Source of the DNA: Pirellulales bacterium
Lineage (GTDB): Bacteria > Planctomycetota > Planctomycetia > Pirellulales > Lacipirellulaceae
Length of the DNA stretch: 35,407 nt
NCBI GenBank assembly: GCA_020849945.1
Contig: JADZFK010000137.1
Coordinates: forward strand, 1 to 35,407
Direction: 5' to 3'
The translations under genes were made by a program, and so were the position numbers. Positions 7,191 to 14,822 of this stretch are shown here, one piece after another (positions within the stretch are counted from its first letter, which is position 1; each line of letters begins with the position of its first letter). The notes beneath the pieces are model-generated. The model ran no database searches, had not been told where the DNA came from, and saw only the letters and a list, made by a program, of their open reading frames with translations.

Positions 7191-8687
7191 TTATCGAGAG
7201 GAGAGGGGTACGGAGCGGTCGGTTAGTTCATTAAGGGCATCGCCTAGCAGGGCGGCCATCGTGGGCGATCGTTCGGCGAGTGAGGCTCGCATTTCCGAGG
7301 TGAGGTGTTGGTTTTCGTCAATCGCGCGGTCATCGTCTTCGAGATTCGTGAAGGTGACGACAAGCCCGGCAATTCCGAAGGCCTTGAAATCGGTTTGAGC
7401 GGCTAGTTCTTCAAGCGGGCGAAGAGCTTTGGCGTAATCTTGGGCACGAAAGTAGCAGTAGACGAGGCCCTGCTTGGCAAGGCCGAGTTGGTAGGGAGTT
7501 GCCTCCGGGAAGTTCTTGCCGACCGCCAACCAGGCGGCTTCGGTATCCACGTTTTTGGCGTGATAGAGTTGCTTCCAAACGGAATCGAGTTTTGGCGGGC
7601 CTTGTTGGGCCCCCGACCACAGCGAATGCGACCCTGTGGCGGCGGCAAGCGCGACGCCGGCTAAACCACAAGCGACCAGCACGGCGGCAACCCGGTGAAA
7701 GCGAGAACGTTGGGGCCGCTGAATGGCGGTCGTTCTCATCAGGTCATCGAGCTTATGCGTGGCGGCGGAGCGTAGCTCGGCGGCTTGCAGAATTTGCGAT
7801 AACGCGGAATGGTCGGGAGGGGTGGCCCAGCCTTCCTGAGCTCCCTCGGTGGCCACGGCGTGGAGTTCAACGAGCAGAGCTGTGGGGTCGGCGAAGCGGT
7901 CGGCCGGGTCCTTGGCCATCATGCGCTCGACGAATTGGGCGAGTCGAGGGGGCATTTCGGGCCTGCGAGAGGCGAGAGGAGTGATCTTGTGGTGGAGATG
8001 CTGGACGGCGACGGAGAGGGGGGAATCGCCGCGGAACGGCGGTTGGCCGGCAAGCATGTGGTAGGCGGTGATGCCGAGGGAATAAATGTCGCTCCGCGAG
8101 TCGAGGGAGCGGCCTTCGATCTGTTCGGGGCTCATGTAGAGGGGCGTACCCATGGTAACGCCGATCTGCGTGAGATTGGCGCCGCCGAGGGCGGCGGGGT
8201 GATCGCCCAGGATGCGAGCCAAGCCGAAGTCGGCCACCTTTACTTCGCCGTTACGCGCGAGCATGATGTTTTCAGGTTTGATATCGCGGTGAACGATCCC
8301 GGCAGCGGCGGCTTTGGCAAGGGCGGTCGCAACTTGCCGGATGATATCGAGTGCTAAAGGCGGCGCGAGCGAGCCGCTGCTTTGGATGACTTCTCCCAAG
8401 TTTCTGCCGGCCACATACTCTTGGGCGATGAAGTGAATCCCATCTTGCTGACCAACTTCATAGATTTGAACAATCCCGCCATGCACGAGCGCCGCGGCTG
8501 CCCGAGCTTCGTGATCGAAACGTCGGACGTAGTTGGGGTCTCGCGCGAGATCGGCATTGAGCACTTTGAGCGCGACCTGCCGGGCGAGCGTCAGCTGCTG
8601 AGCCAAGTAAACCTCGGCCATCGCGCCGCGACCGAGCCGCCGGAGGATGAGGAAGTCCTTCAGTTTCTTTCCGACAAGTTCGGACAT
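7191..8687 (-). CDS. Membrane-anchored Ser/Thr protein kinase (PknB-type) with extracytoplasmic tail
   Basis: 498 residues. The N-terminal Hanks-type kinase domain is complete: glycine loop GRGAMAEVY (19-27), Lys41 in ALKVL, HRDIKPEN (133-140), DFG at 153-155, and the APE-like MSPEQ (185-189). A linker rich in Ala/Leu, then one membrane helix (about 333-352), are followed by about 145 residues on the outside. These contain helical TPR-like text (LGLAKQGLVYCYFRAQDYAKAL). The kinase would phosphorylate Ser/Thr of cytoplasmic partners in response to a signal sensed outside. The substrate is unknown. The gene stands alone between repeats; no clear ribosome site precedes the ATG. Confidence 0.93.
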   Translation of the reverse strand: MSELVGKKLKDFLILRRLGRGAMAEVYLAQQLTLARQVALKVLNADLARDPNYVRRFDHEARAAAALVHGGIVQIYEVGQQDGIHFIAQEYVAGRNLGEVIQSSGSLAPPLALDIIRQVATALAKAAAAGIVHRDIKPENIMLARNGEVKVADFGLARILGDHPAALGGANLTQIGVTMGTPLYMSPEQIEGRSLDSRSDIYSLGITAYHMLAGQPPFRGDSPLSVAVQHLHHKITPLASRRPEMPPRLAQFVERMMAKDPADRFADPTALLVELHAVATEGAQEGWATPPDHSALSQILQAAELRSAATHKLDDLMRTTAIQRPQRSRFHRVAAVLVACGLAGVALAAATGSHSLWSGAQQGPPKLDSVWKQLYHAKNVDTEAAWLAVGKNFPEATPYQLGLAKQGLVYCYFRAQDYAKALRPLEELAAQTDFKAFGIAGLVVTFTNLEDDDRAIDENQHLTSEMRASLAERSPTMAALLGDALNELTDRSVPLSSR

Positions 8688-8741
8688 GGGCGACAGAGTT
8701 GAGTGGGCGGAAGGAAGCGGAAGGGGAATCGGGGAGCTTTC

Positions 8742-8883
8742 AGGGCCGATCAGTTTGTCAATTTGAGCGAGTGCATTGGAAACCAGCCCGAAGCGTCAGC
8801 GAGGGAAAAAGTACACATTCCCTCGCTGACGCTTCGGGTTTGTGAGTCCTCACTGTCTCGAATATGAATAACTGATCGGCGCT
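8742..8883. mobile_element. 142-bp MITE-like palindromic element, family B copy 1
   Basis: The termini AGGGCCGATCAG and CTGATCGGCGCT form an inverted pair. The interior holds a perfect 20-bp hairpin (8787-8806 with 8819-8838; CCCGAAGCGTCAGCGAGGGA). Its length equals copy 3 (14835-14976) exactly. No convincing target duplication remains here. It sits upstream of the kinase gene. Confidence 0.85.
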
Positions 8884-8900
8884 GGGGGTTTGGCCGTGGT

Positions 8901-9000
8901 CGAACCCTCCCCTAACCCCTCCCTACAAGGGAGGGGAACAATGGCGAATCCTTCCCTGCCCCCTTCCTACAAGCGAGGGGAATTGTTTGGAGACAGCATA
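8901..9000. repeat. AACCCTCCCC / GGGAGGGG palindromic repeat, family C copy 1
   Basis: CGAACCCTCCCCTAACCCC followed by TCCCT...AGGGAGGGG, then a second degenerate TTCCCTGCCCC...GCGAGGGG unit and a GGAGACAGC end. Copies of this pattern lie at 10660-10770 and 14030-14190. It fills the space between family B copy 1 and metF; 9001-9099 shows nothing further. Confidence 0.7.
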
Positions 9001-9099
9001 ATGGTTTTTTACGATGGAATTCGTCAAGGTGGTTCTATCTGGCGGAATTGCGGCGATGCCGTGGATGGGAGGGTTGGCCGCGTGGTATTTCATCAACTT

Positions 9100-9966
9100 C
9101 TAAATCGCAACGTTCATCAACACGTGAGCGGCTGCTTCCGAACGATTGAGCACGTAAAAATGAACACCTGGGATTCCGGCTTCAATTAAGGAGCGCGTTT
9201 GCTCGGTGGCAAACTCGACGCCGATGCGGAATTGGTCGTCGGCCGATTCGCCGGCCGCTTCGAGCCGCTCGACGAACGCCGGAGGCAACTTGGCGCCACA
9301 GAGCGAAGTGATTCGTTTGACTTGAGCGAAGTTGGTGACGGGAAGCAACCCGGGCACAATGGGCACGCCGATGCCAAGTGCCGCGCAGCAATCGCGGAAC
9401 CGGAAGAAGTCGTCGTTGTTGTAGAAGAGCTGCGTGAGGACGAGGTCGGCCCCGGCATCGACCTTGCGTTTGAGGTTGGTGAGATCAACCTCCATGCTGG
9501 GTGCTTCCTGATGTTTTTCGGGGTATCCGGCAACGGCAACTCCCATGTCGGAGAACTCGCGTCGGATCAGGCCCACCAATTCATTGGCGTGCTGGAAGCC
9601 GCCGGGCACGGCGCGGAACTGGCTGTCTCCGCGTGGCGGATCGCCCCGCAGTGCAACCACATTATGGACATCGAGCTGGCGAGCGGTTTGTAGGAACGTT
9701 CGCAATTCCTCGACGGTGCGACCGACACACGTTAGATGCGTGGCGACGGTCAGCTTAAATTCGCGGCGGACACGGGCGACGATTTCGAGTGTAAGGTCTT
9801 GGGTTGATCCGCCCGCCCCGTAGGTGCAAGTGACGAAACTAGGTTGGAACTCAACCAGCTTCGCAACGTGCTGAAACATATTCGCCACGCCCTGTGGAGT
9901 TTTTGGGGGAAACAACTCGAAGGAGAGGCCAACCTTGCCGGGCGTAAATACGTTCGAAAGGGCCAT
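9100..9966 (-). CDS. metF: 5,10-methylenetetrahydrofolate reductase
   Basis: 288 residues, the length of bacterial MetF. It reduces 5,10-methylene-THF to 5-methyl-THF with FAD and NAD(P)H, supplying methionine synthesis. Features of the TIM-barrel family are visible: FELFPPKT near the N-terminus, FVTCTYGAGGS (43-53), THLTC (97-101), VALRGDPPRG (123-132), GYPEKH (162-167), and TQLFYNNDDFFRF (193-205), ending in the PGVHFYVLN substrate-site strand. It shares its strand with folA and thyA a few kb upstream. No clear Shine-Dalgarno precedes the ATG. Confidence 0.96.
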   Translation of the reverse strand: MALSNVFTPGKVGLSFELFPPKTPQGVANMFQHVAKLVEFQPSFVTCTYGAGGSTQDLTLEIVARVRREFKLTVATHLTCVGRTVEELRTFLQTARQLDVHNVVALRGDPPRGDSQFRAVPGGFQHANELVGLIRREFSDMGVAVAGYPEKHQEAPSMEVDLTNLKRKVDAGADLVLTQLFYNNDDFFRFRDCCAALGIGVPIVPGLLPVTNFAQVKRITSLCGAKLPPAFVERLEAAGESADDQFRIGVEFATEQTRSLIEAGIPGVHFYVLNRSEAAAHVLMNVAI

Positions 9967-10058
9967 ATATCTAAGTTAGGGCTAACCGTGCAGTGGTATG
10001 TTTCATTCAGCACGACGGACACGACGTACCGAGGTTAAGAAGGGCGGGCAAACTGGTT

Positions 10059-10083
10059 CGGCTTGATGAAGCGAATCAAGCCG
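10059..10083. other. Perfect 9-bp hairpin upstream of metF
   Basis: CGGCTTGAT (10059-10067) pairs with ATCAAGCCG (10075-10083) over a 7-base loop, about 95 bp upstream of the metF start. There is no T tract on either strand. It may be a leader hairpin or a small repeat. I could not recognise a SAM riboswitch here. Confidence 0.4.
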
Positions 10084-10297
10084 TACATCGACGAGTTGGA
10101 AGATAGCGTTCTGACATCCACTTTCCGACATCTTACCGATTACCTTGAGTACCATTCTATCCTGAATGTCCGGCGAATTGTGGTATCCTTTCGATCCAAC
10201 TCGGCGTTGTCAAACTTCGTTCGACTATTGCACTTGCTGGGAAACCACGAAAAGCACAAAAATGCACGAAAGAACGAGCCTCTCCGCTTGAGCATGG

Positions 10298-10600
10298 GTA
10301 TCTACACAAACTGAACTGGTTATTGTACTCCGCTCGCTCCGCATGCGGAAATTCATCTCGCGGAGCGAGATGAGTACATTTTCGCGGAAACTTCATTTTG
10401 CGGGGCGGCTGTGATTTTTGGAAAGCGGGCTACTGGTTTTGGCGCAAATAGCAAAGATAACTGGTCAAAACAGCGGCCTGGCGGCCGCCGCTAACTCGAA
10501 TCGACTTTTCATCACAAGCGCGGAGCGAGATGAGTACCATCGAATGGACCCGCTGCCCTCCCAACGCAAATTCATCAAGTCATTCAACTTGTGTAGATAC
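10298..10600. repeat. Nested repeat block: family D copy 1 between direct repeats, inside an outer inverted repeat
   Basis: Outermost is an 18-bp inverted pair, GTATCTACACAAACTGAA (10298-10315) against 10583-10600 (16 of 18 match). Inside it, the 19-bp word CGCGGAGCGAGATGAGTAC occurs twice in the same orientation (10359-10377 and 10519-10537). Between these lies family D: GGAAAGCGGGC...GATAACTGGTCAAAACAG, then the palindromic GCGGCCTGGCGGCCGCCGC and TAACTCGA. Other D copies are at 22349-22496 and 25959-26045. No gene is supported in 9967-10775. Confidence 0.8.
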
Positions 10601-10659
10601 GAATGCCCGGTGGGAGAGGGGTTTTTCGGATAGGCTATTTGCAGAGGCGCGGTTGGGCT

Positions 10660-10770
10660 TGGCCTTTGAACCTGTCGTGGATCGGGTAGCGGCTCAAGGA
10701 GGGGCAAGAATCGGGCGGTCTTCGAACCCTCCCCCAAACCCTCCCTAATAGGGAGGGGAGTTCTGAGACA
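10660..10770. repeat. GGGAGGGG palindromic repeat, family C copy 2
   Basis: GGATCGGGTAGCGGCTCAAG then CTTCGAACCCTCCCCCAAAC, CCTCCCTAATAGGGAGGGG and TTCTGAGACAGC. The left half (GGGTAG.GG.TCAAGGA) also occurs at 14060-14080, so the repeated unit is more than 100 bp. It ends within ten bases of the stop codon of the YTV-type gene. Confidence 0.75.
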
Positions 10771-10775
10771 GCGCA

Positions 10776-11918
10776 CTAGCCTTCCGCGGGCACACGGACC
10801 ATGACGTTGCGAGGAACGCGATACGTGTAGGTGACGGGCACTTGCTTCGTGATCGTACGCGGGACCTGAATCGTGTGCTTCTCGCAGACCCACTTGCACA
10901 CTTGAACCTGATAGGGTTCGACACGCTCTTCTTCAACCATGCGGCAGGTCGTGACGGGCACTTGGCGAACTTGCTCCTCGCACACCATGCGGCACACTTG
11001 CACGGATTCCTGACGCGGCACTCGTTCAACAACCTGACGGCAAGTTTGCACAGGAACCTTCCGAACACACTCCTCTTGCACCATGCGGCAGACCTGTACG
11101 GGCACTTGCCGGACTTGAACTTCAGGAACCATGCGGCACACTTGCACTGGGACTTGTTCGGTAACTTGTTGCGGGACGTATTGCACCGAAGTGACTTGTT
11201 CGGCAACGACGTTAGGACGCCACACGCGTTGAACGACTTGGCGCGAGGGTGTGTAACCGGCGGTCCACACGAGGCCGCCGCGTTGGGTTTGGACGATGCC
11301 CGTTAGGGGATCGACGACTTGGGTGGGCGGAGCCCAAGTCAGGCCGGGCCAGGTTTGGGTACCCGGTACGCATGCCACTTGGTCGACGTAGCAGCCACGA
11401 TCGACGTATTGCGTTTGGCAAGCTGTTACGGGCCGCATCACGGTACGACACTGTGGTTGATAAACGGTTTCGCTTACCGGCCGCTGCACCACATAGCGTT
11501 CTTCGCGCATGGCCGTTTCCGTGACCGGTCGTTGAACGACATAGCGTTCCTCGCGCTCGCTCGTTTCGACGACGTTCCGCACGACGTTGTAGCTCGTATC
11601 GCGCATCACCGTTTCGTAAACGGGTCGCTGCACGGTGTAGCGTTCCTCGCGCATCGAGGTTTCGTGGACGGGCCGCAAGACTTTGTAACGCCGTTCGCGT
11701 TGCTGGGTTTCCCAAACGGGTACTTGGCGAGTGACCTCTTGCTGATCCATCACCGTTTCGCACACTTGGCGGTAGTAGGTAACTTGTCGCTCCTCGCAAA
11801 TGGTCTTGCATACGAGTTGGTAGCAGGTATCGCAGCACTGGGCGCGAAGTAGCGAAGCGACCCCGACCACGACGAGGAAGCAGATTGGCACAAGGCAGCA
11901 ACGAATGCGGTTCGACAT
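10776..11918 (-). CDS. YTV-type Tyr/Cys-rich repeat protein, probable cell-wall protein
   Basis: 380 residues from the ATG at 11918. The frame is open upstream to a TTG at 12101, but a signal peptide starts at this ATG (about residues 1-26, ending SLLRA before QCCDTC). Mature protein: a Cys-rich head (28-53); five exact 16-residue repeats at 74-153 of the kind REERYVVQRPVTETAM; a central linker (154-255) with CY..QVACVPG and a Trp/Pro stretch; then six 16-residue repeats at 256-351 of the kind VPVQVCRMVQEECVRK; and a short VP-rich tail. YTV proteins are known from planctomycetes and have been reported in cell-wall fractions of Rhodopirellula. Function by inference: disulfide- or tyrosine-crosslinked envelope protein. 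AAGG lies 11 bases before the start. Confidence 0.85.
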   Translation of the reverse strand: MSNRIRCCLVPICFLVVVGVASLLRAQCCDTCYQLVCKTICEERQVTYYRQVCETVMDQQEVTRQVPVWETQQRERRYKVLRPVHETSMREERYTVQRPVYETVMRDTSYNVVRNVVETSEREERYVVQRPVTETAMREERYVVQRPVSETVYQPQCRTVMRPVTACQTQYVDRGCYVDQVACVPGTQTWPGLTWAPPTQVVDPLTGIVQTQRGGLVWTAGYTPSRQVVQRVWRPNVVAEQVTSVQYVPQQVTEQVPVQVCRMVPEVQVRQVPVQVCRMVQEECVRKVPVQTCRQVVERVPRQESVQVCRMVCEEQVRQVPVTTCRMVEEERVEPYQVQVCKWVCEKHTIQVPRTITKQVPVTYTYRVPRNVMVRVPAEG

Positions 11919-12114
11919 GACCCAAGCGACCTTAGATGAGATGAGTGACCCCGCGTCCGTGCCATGACCTATGACCCGCGGGAGACCGCCCTGTCGCCCA
12001 AAGACCCTCCAGAGTAAATGTGGCGGACGAACCACGACTTGGCAAATGACAGCAGTGCCGCGTTGCGCTGCTATCGCCAAGGCAAACTTCGCCCGTAGCA
12101 AGGGTTTACGGCGC

Positions 12115-12130
12115 GAGAAAAAAACTTCTC
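12115..12130. other. GAGAAAAAAACTTCTC motif upstream of the YTV-type gene
   Basis: A short A-run framed by GAGAA/TTCTC, about 200 bp upstream of the YTV-type start (on the gene strand it reads GAGAAGTTTTTTTCTC). A near copy, GAGAAAAAAACTTTCT, lies at 25676-25691, about 225 bp upstream of purH. It may be a regulatory or structural motif. The rest of 11919-12380 shows no gene. Confidence 0.35.
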
Positions 12131-12380
12131 ACGTTTTCATTCTCTGCCGACACGTTGCTTGGCGGCAACAGAGGAACCTGCGAATGTCGAGAAATTTATT
12201 CACCGCTTCCTTTCGCAGGCCGCACAACCGGTACAGTTTGAAGGCGTTCGTAGTCGAACATAGAGCACGGCGAGCTGAAAACCTCGTAAGACATGGCCTT
12301 CAAGAGCGGCAGTATCCTAGCCGCCGTTTGGGCTAAGAACGGCTTCACACGCACCTGTAACATTACCGCCCGCATCACCC

Positions 12381-12523
12381 AGGGCCGATCCGTTAATCGT
12401 GTTCGGGACAGTGAGGACTCACAAATCCGAAGCGTCCGTGAGGGTAATGTGTGTTTATTCCCTCAGTGACGCTTCGGGCTGGTTTCCAAACCACTCGCCC
12501 AATTTGAATCGATGCTCGGCCGT
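12381..12523. mobile_element. Family B MITE-like element, copy 2 (inverted), with target duplication
   Basis: 143 bp, in the opposite orientation to copies 1 and 3. The termini are AGGGCCGATCCG and ATGCTCGGCCGT (degenerate). The central hairpin is imperfect (CGAAGCGTC...GACGCTTCGG). The flanks 12369-12380 and 12524-12535 share the 10-bp core CCGCATCACC at the same offset, which reads as a target-site duplication. It lies 15 bp after the folA stop codon, in the gap before the YTV-type gene. Confidence 0.85.
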
Positions 12524-12538
12524 GCCGCATCACCGCGG

Positions 12539-13054
12539 CTAGTTGTTCTGGATGCGATCGTATTGTTCAAAATCAACCGCGAACTGGTTCTTGGCATCGG
12601 CGGGGTGATGTTCCGTGGAGGTGCGGTTCCAGCAGGTTGCATCGTAGCTTGGAAATAACGTGTCGCCATCGACGCGAGCCTGCACGCGGGTCAGATAGAG
12701 TCGATCGGCCCGTGGCAGTCCTTCGCCGTACATTTCGGCCCCTCCCACGATGAACGCTTCGGTGTCGCCCGCTTGTTCGGCGAGCTTCAGGGCGTTCGGC
12801 AAGCTCGTTGCAACCGCGACGGCATCGCCTACTTCATCGTTCACTTCGTAGCCTGGTTGCCGCGAAACGACCACGGTGCGTCGGCCGGGTAGCGGTCGGC
12901 CGATCGACTCCCACGTGCGACGGCCCATGATGATCGTGTGCCCCATCGTCAGCTGCTTGAACCGCTTCAGATCGGCCGAAAGCCGCCACGGCAGTTCGCC
13001 GCCACGGCCGATCACGCCGTTTTCCGCGACGGCAACGATGATCGAAATACGCAT
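12539..13054 (-). CDS. folA: Dihydrofolate reductase
   Basis: 171 residues, normal DHFR length. It reduces dihydrofolate to THF with NADPH. Visible motifs: ISIIVAVAENGVIGRGGELPW (positions 3-23), acidic Asp28 in LPWRLSADLKRFK, the NADPH-binding GRRTWESIGRPLPGR (44-58), VVVSRQ, and the second nucleotide loop FIVGGAEMYGEGLP. It follows thyA on the same strand after 142 bp; ThyA makes the dihydrofolate that FolA recycles. No good Shine-Dalgarno is visible before the ATG. Confidence 0.96.
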   Translation of the reverse strand: MRISIIVAVAENGVIGRGGELPWRLSADLKRFKQLTMGHTIIMGRRTWESIGRPLPGRRTVVVSRQPGYEVNDEVGDAVAVATSLPNALKLAEQAGDTEAFIVGGAEMYGEGLPRADRLYLTRVQARVDGDTLFPSYDATCWNRTSTEHHPADAKNQFAVDFEQYDRIQNN

Positions 13055-13196
13055 GGCTATTATCCGCGGGTAAGTCCATCAAACGAGGTTGACGAGCTTT
13101 CAAGCAAGAAGGTTGACGGGGTTCAGCGGACGCTGGCGGTTAACAACGATCGAAACGGTGCGTTGAAATCACCTAGGAGGCTACAAGTGCCACGCT

Positions 13197-13991
13197 TCAC
13201 ACCGCGATGGGGGCCGGAATGTGCGGATGTGGGTTGTAATTCTCCAACGTGAAATGCTCGTAAGCAAAATCGAAAATGGAATCGACGCGCGAATCGATTC
13301 GCATGGTCGGCAGCGGCTTTGGTTGGCGGGCCAGTTGTAGCCGAGCCTGTTCCAGATGGTTCTCGTACAAGTGGGCGTCTCCGAGCGTGAGGATGAACTC
13401 GCCCGGCTTCAGGCCCGTCACCTGGGCGACCATCATCGTTAACAGCGCATAGGAAGCGATGTTGAACGGTACGCCCAGGAACACGTCGGCACTTCGCTGA
13501 TACATTTGGCACGAGAGCTTTCCCGCGGCCACATAATACTGAAACAGTAAATGGCATGGCGGCAACGCCATTGCGGGTAGGTCGGCCACGTTCCAGGCAC
13601 TGACGATCAGCCTGCGCGAGTCGGGCTGGGTGCGGATCTGGTCGACGACCTCGCGGATCTGATCGATCGTTTCGCCGTGGCGGCCTTGCCACGATCGCCA
13701 TTGGTAGCCGTAAACGGGGCCAAGTTCGCCTTGCTCATCGGCCCACTCATTCCAAATGCTCACACCATGCTCGGTTAAATAGCGAATGTTCGTTTCGCCA
13801 CGAAGGAACCACAGCAACTCGTGGATGATCGACTTGAGATGCACTTTCTTCGTCGTCACGAGCGGGAACCCGGCCGCCAAATCGAACCGCATTTGATGCC
13901 CGAACACACTCCGCGTGCCGGTGCCTGTGCGATCGCCCTTGGGCGTGCCCTCATCAAGAATGCGCTGAAGAAGTTGGAGGTAAGCTTGCAT
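13197..13991 (-). CDS. thyA: Thymidylate synthase ThyA
   Basis: 264 residues, the same length as the E. coli enzyme. It methylates dUMP to dTMP using methylene-THF, yielding dihydrofolate. Catalytic Cys146 lies in [12 protein letters not shown]; the phosphate-binding Arg21 region is GDRTGTGT, and [11 protein letters not shown] and [18 protein letters not shown] are intact, ending in [11 protein letters not shown]. Clustered with folA and metF, all on the minus strand. An unusual family C repeat and a tRNA gene lie directly upstream of the start; no clear ribosome site is visible. Confidence 0.97.
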   Translation of the reverse strand: MQAYLQLLQRILDEGTPKGDRTGTGTRSVFGHQMRFDLAAGFPLVTTKKVHLKSIIHELLWFLRGETNIRYLTEHGVSIWNEWADEQGELGPVYGYQWRSWQGRHGETIDQIREVVDQIRTQPDSRRLIVSAWNVADLPAMALPPCHLLFQYYVAAGKLSCQMYQRSADVFLGVPFNIASYALLTMMVAQVTGLKPGEFILTLGDAHLYENHLEQARLQLARQPKPLPTMRIDSRVDSIFDFAYEHFTLENYNPHPHIPAPIAV

Positions 13992-14029
13992 GCGTTCGAT
14001 TAGCAGCGCAGTCCTCGGCCGCTCCCTTT

Positions 14030-14190
14030 GTTAGGCATTGCGCCGAAACCTGCTCTGGAACGGGTAGTGGTTCAAGGAAAGGCAATAAACCAGCGAGGCT
14101 TGAACCCTCCCCCAACCCCTCCCGAAAGGGAGGGGAGTTTTGAAAACCCCTACGCAAAATAGGGAGGGGAGTTTTGAGACAAAGCCTAAC
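14030..14190. mobile_element. Family C copy 3, with short terminal inverted repeats
   Basis: The element begins GTTAGGCATTG and ends CAAAGCCTAAC, an inverted pair with one mismatch. Inside are GGGTAGTGGTTCAAGGA, TTGAACCCTCCCCCAACCCC, and two tandem AGGGAGGGGAGTTTTGA units. It is 161 bp long and sits between the thyA start and the tRNA gene. This is the only family C copy with clear termini. Confidence 0.7.
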
Positions 14191-14213
14191 GATCGGGAGA
14201 TGCTCGACGAAAG

Positions 14214-14296
14214 CGGAGGGCACGGGACTCGAACCCGCAACCGGTTTCCCGGCACCACATTTCCAGTGTGGCCGCTAGCCAATTCGCTTACCCTCC
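14214..14296 (-). tRNA. tRNA-Ser (anticodon GGA)
   Basis: A class II tRNA can be folded. The acceptor is GGAGGGT against GCCCTCC with discriminator G. The anticodon stem CCACA/TGTGG encloses the loop CTGGAAA, so the anticodon is GGA, reading UCC/UCU. A long variable arm pairs GCCGG with CCGGT, and the T arm is GCGGG TTCGAGT CCCGT. The D stem is weak (about two pairs). The 3' CCA is not encoded and must be added. Confidence 0.93.
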
Positions 14297-14344
14297 GAGG
14301 CGGTGGCCAATCCCTTATCTTAACGGCATTCTGGCGGGTGTCTA

Positions 14345-14521
14345 TTAGCAGTCTGTTGAAAAACGCCATCGAGGCGTTTTTCAACCTCGCCAAGCTCGGA
14401 CGGGCACCGCGCGCAGCGTGGTCGGCACCTCGCGGCTCGCAAATCAGCGACTTTAGGTCGCTGATTTGACATGGCATGCATGCCATGACGCAGCCCGTTA
14501 ACTTTTTCAACGGACTGTTAG
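14345..14521. mobile_element. 177-bp structured MITE-like repeat, copy 1 (family M)
   Basis: The ends TTAGCAGTCTGTTGAAAAA (14345-14363) and the reverse complement of 14503-14521 match at 16 of 19 bases. Inside, on the minus strand in order: a CCGTTGA...TTAACGG stem, the perfect palindrome CATGGCATGCATGCCATG, a 12-bp stem (14440-14451 with 14457-14468), a GC-rich region, and a 13-bp stem GTTGAAAAACGCC. A second copy lies inverted at 34393-34529. An open frame runs through it on the minus strand but is not conserved beyond about 20 codons. Confidence 0.85.
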
Positions 14522-14822
14522 CCCAACGAAAAACGCTACGTTTGTGGCGATGAGGAAAACCTGGAGCCGACCCGTTTCGGGTTGGAAGACAGAACTTGAA
14601 GCTTCAGCGTTTTCTTCAATCGTTCATTCCCGGCCAAGCTGGCCGGGCTATCAATTCAGCCCCCTGCTTTTCGGCACATGGCTTGGAGGCGGCCGCTTGT
14701 GAGATAGGAGTAATGGATCCGAACCATACCGCTTGGGTTCGGAGATTCGTTGAACTCGTGGCGATGGGCCGTTGAGTGGGGTAGAATCGGGGTTTGAAAC
14801 AAGCCGCCAGAGCAACACGATT
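14522..14822. other. Gene-free stretch upstream of dnaE
   Basis: No credible gene or repeat. It contains a GGCCAAGCTGGCC-like short palindrome (14631-14645). Any promoter of dnaE should lie here, upstream of the inserted family B element, but I see no confident -35/-10 pair. Confidence 0.4.

Noticed and set aside
9967-10060. Riboswitch (SAM or other) upstream of metF
   Set aside because: Only one simple 9-bp hairpin is visible; none of the conserved cores I know could be matched.
10063-10314. Plus-strand frame of 83 codons upstream of the repeat block
   Set aside because: No ribosome site, no recognisable motif, and its 3' part runs into CACGAAA-type and outer inverted repeat sequence.
14031-14510. 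Minus-strand frame of 159 codons overlapping tRNA-Ser
   Set aside because: It crosses a family C repeat, the tRNA gene and the family M repeat; the only part shared with copy 2 is about 20 codons and then frames differ.
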